From the NCBI GenBank assembly GCA_036703315.1, contig DATNPH010000090.1, forward strand, positions 1 through 15,530: a stretch of DNA of 15,530 bases, read 5' to 3'. The translations under genes were made by a program, and so were the position numbers. Below are positions 14,115 to 15,530 of the stretch, piece after piece (the first letter of the stretch is position 1; every line of letters starts with the position of its first letter). The DNA is from DATNPH01 sp036703315. GTDB lineage: Bacteria > Cyanobacteriota > Cyanobacteriia > Cyanobacteriales > Coleofasciculaceae. The notes beneath the pieces were generated by a model, which saw only the letters and a list, made by a program, of their open reading frames with translations, had not been told where the DNA came from and ran no database searches.

Positions 14115-14471
14115 ATGAGTCATAGGGAGCAGTTTATTTGGAAGAAGGGAGTGGAGTTGGCGGTTAAGTTTTACAAGCTGACGCATAGCTTTCCGCGATC
14201 GGAAGTCTATGGTTTAACCAGTCAAATCAGACGAGCATCTGTTTCAGTTCCGTCCAATATTGCGGAAGGATATGGCAGGAAAACCAAACAAGAATATGTT
14301 CAATTTCTACACATTGCTTTGGGGTTCTTGCGAGAACTCGACACACAATTGATCATTGCCCAACAAGTTGCTCTAGCTCAAGGTTCAAAATTCATTACCC
14401 TCCTAAACGATGTTGAAGAAATGCAAAAAATTTTAGTCACAACCATCAACAAACTCAAATCACATACCTAA
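14115..14471 (+). CDS. Four-helix-bundle protein (S23/bAvd-like)
   Basis: This 118-residue protein contains WKKGVELAVKFYKLTHSFP, the family hallmark YGLTSQIRRASVSVPSNIAE followed by GYGR, then EYVQFLHIALGFLRELDTQL. It matches the TIGR02436 four-helix-bundle family. Members occur in intervening sequences of 23S rRNA, as accessory proteins (Avd) of diversity-generating retroelements, and as stand-alone genes of unknown role. No reverse transcriptase, rRNA or variable repeat is in the window, so this is a stand-alone copy. The surface is basic, suiting nucleic-acid binding. GTG at 14112 is an alternative start. Heptamer repeats flank it on both sides. Confidence 0.9.
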   Translation: MSHREQFIWKKGVELAVKFYKLTHSFPRSEVYGLTSQIRRASVSVPSNIAEGYGRKTKQEYVQFLHIALGFLRELDTQLIIAQQVALAQGSKFITLLNDVEEMQKILVTTINKLKSHT

Positions 14472-14502
14472 GTAGGTGGTCATCAATATTTGTTATTGAG
14501 TC

Positions 14503-14540
14503 AAGGCAGAAGGCAAAGGGTAGAGGGCAGAAGGGAAGAG
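14503..14540 (+). repeat. Heptamer repeat, plus orientation
   Basis: AAGGCAGAAGGCAAAGGG and TAGAGGGCAGAAGGG are units of the same family as 13950-14084, starting 32 bases after the four-helix gene. They are largely complementary to the tract at 14587-14662, so together they can form a long imperfect hairpin. Confidence 0.75.
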
Positions 14541-14586
14541 GATTTGAACATCGTTTGTCTTTCTTTACATAGTTATCTTTATTTAT

Positions 14587-14662
14587 GCCTTCCTACCTAA
14601 TCTCCTTCCACCTTCTACCCTCTGCCTCCTGCCTTCTACCCTCTGCCTTTTTTCTCCTGCCT
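14587..14662 (-). repeat. Heptamer repeat, minus orientation
   Basis: CCTTCCACC, CCTTCTACCCTCTGCC and CCTGCCTTCTACCCTCTGCC units are the inverse of those at 14503-14540. This tract lies immediately past the ctaE stop and before the convergent four-helix gene, so the inverted pair may act as a two-way transcription barrier; that role is inference. Confidence 0.75.
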
Positions 14663-14666
14663 TCAC

Positions 14667-15275
14667 TCACTGCCAAACATAAATGAGTGTGTACAACACA
14701 ATCCAAATGACATCGACAAAGTGCCAGAATAAAGATGTTGCTTCAACACCAAAGAAACCGTTGTCATAGTTACCGGGAATAAACGATCGCCCCAACATCA
14801 AGGTTTGCAGCAGAATTCCGGTGAGAACATGCAAGCCATGAAATCCAGTTAATAAAAAGAACGTGCCGCCGAACAAACCTGACTGGTAGGTAAAGGGTAA
14901 ACCACGCCATTCCACAGCTTGACCCCATAGGAAATAGCTACCCATCGCCATAGTGGCTAATAGAAATAGGCGAAAGCCCCACAGTTTTTTATCGTGTAAA
15001 TAACGCTCAGCCACGTAGATTACAAAACTACTGGATACCAGCACGATTGTATTAATCAGTGGCTCTCTGGTTTGCAAGCCAGTAACCTCTGGTGGATACC
15101 AGTCCGGGCTGGTGGTTTTGTAGACAATGTAACCCGCAAAGAAGCTCAGGAAGATGACACTTTCCGACAGCAGAAAAACGATAAAGCCAAATTTGCTGTT
15201 TCCTGCTTCGTCATGCTCCTGGTGCTGTCGAACGTTAGCTTCAACGTCTTGTGCGATTGCTCTTTCTGCTGTCAT
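14667..15275 (-). CDS. ctaE: Cytochrome c oxidase subunit III
   Basis: This 202-residue membrane protein has about five helices (around 29-52, 73-90, 100-118, 134-160 and 178-201). Family motifs are FGFIVFLLSESVIFLSFFAG with conserved E38, LLTGFHGLHVLTG (143-154) and SLFWHFVDVIWIVLY (181-195). Subunit III has no redox centre but stabilises the proton-uptake side of the aa3-type oxidase, which passes electrons from cytochrome c to oxygen. Length is typical of the cyanobacterial five-helix form. Its ATG overlaps the ctaD stop (ATGA), so the two are translationally coupled. It is the last gene of the ctaC-D-E order seen in cyanobacteria; ctaC would lie beyond the right edge. Confidence 0.96.
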   Translation of the reverse strand: MTAERAIAQDVEANVRQHQEHDEAGNSKFGFIVFLLSESVIFLSFFAGYIVYKTTSPDWYPPEVTGLQTREPLINTIVLVSSSFVIYVAERYLHDKKLWGFRLFLLATMAMGSYFLWGQAVEWRGLPFTYQSGLFGGTFFLLTGFHGLHVLTGILLQTLMLGRSFIPGNYDNGFFGVEATSLFWHFVDVIWIVLYTLIYVWQ

Positions 15276-15530
15276 GATGGTTGCTGCTGAGTAAAAGATT
15301 CAGGAAATTCCGTCAACCCAGGATTGGGAACATTCCCAACCAATGGTTCGTTGCTACCGTAGCCGTAGGGACGCGAAACCACAATTGGCGTTTCTTCAAA
15401 GTTTTCTACTGTGGGCGGTGAAGAGGTGAGCCACTCTAAGCCGTATGCCCGCCAGGGATTGTTGCCCACTTTATCGCCCCGAATCCAGGAACTCACCATG
15501 TTGAGAATAAAGGGTAGCGTAGACAGCCCC
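15272..15530 (-). CDS. ctaD: Cytochrome c oxidase subunit I (C-terminal end only)
   Basis: The visible 85 residues start GLSTLPFILNMVSSWIRGDK and contain NNPWRAYGLEWLTSSPP followed by a proline-rich hydrophilic tail ending TQQQPS. NPW...LEW.TSSPPP is the conserved end of heme-copper oxidase subunit I, in the haem a/a3 and copper-B protein of aa3 oxidase. The haem and copper ligands lie in the part beyond the window edge. It is followed directly by ctaE with a 4-base overlap. Confidence 0.95.
   Translation of the reverse strand, partial: GLSTLPFILNMVSSWIRGDKVGNNPWRAYGLEWLTSSPPTVENFEETPIVVSRPYGYGSNEPLVGNVPNPGLTEFPESFTQQQPS

Noticed and set aside
14115..14471. Diversity-generating retroelement
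   Set aside because: The four-helix protein resembles Avd, but no reverse transcriptase or template/variable repeat pair is in the window.

Overview
The window looks like chromosomal DNA of a cyanobacterium. The octamer GCGATCGC (HIP1) recurs about 20 times. Runs of 7-bp GGCAGAA-type repeats of the kind found between cyanobacterial genes are present in several places. The right end carries the ctaD-ctaE genes of an aa3-type cytochrome oxidase. The sequence alone does not identify the genus.

Layout, left half. Positions 1-881 (minus) hold a partial EamA/DMT-family transporter with a leader that can fold into nested stems. A decayed SDR-type NAD(P)-binding gene follows at 1493-1725, ending near a heptamer repeat. 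A possible 26-residue single-pass membrane peptide lies at 1951-2031 (minus), and a small secreted protein at 2408-2905 (minus). A 782-residue REC-PAS-GGDEF-EAL c-di-GMP regulator occupies 3001-5349 (minus), with the key motifs of both enzyme domains present. After a gene-poor stretch comes a hairpin resembling an IS200/IS605 end, then galT (6028-7080, minus). A divergent GH42 beta-galactosidase is broken by a one-base frameshift and cut off after about 140 codons.

Layout, centre (7680-12500). This is a mosaic of duplicated and decayed pieces. Three copies of the 3' end of a GMC oxidoreductase gene are visible: two short fragments and the intact gene. One UPF0175/DUF3368-type toxin-antitoxin pair is recognisable, plus two relics of it. 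A PD-(D/E)XK nuclease ORF has an N-terminus replaced by repeat sequence. Inside this mosaic sits an AT-richer cassette of three coiled-coil genes (8948-11066). The last two share an N-terminal module, and the third ends in two exact-length 43-residue Trp-rich repeats. I do not recognise the family; it is the best candidate here for an undescribed system. Two copies of a 162-163-bp MITE-like element lie in opposite orientation to its right, each with a 7-bp target duplication. One of them splits the toxin gene, and removing it restores the frame exactly.

Layout, right end. An intact GMC oxidoreductase (12417-13919, minus), a four-helix-bundle protein (14115-14471, plus) between heptamer-repeat tracts, and ctaE overlapping ctaD (minus, running off the edge).

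How the genes work together. galT and the broken GH42 gene point to a former galactoside-use locus reduced to the Leloir step. The antitoxin is intact but its toxin is interrupted. CtaD and CtaE are subunits of one respiratory complex. The coiled-coil genes overlap or lie close together and were probably expressed as a unit; their role is unknown.
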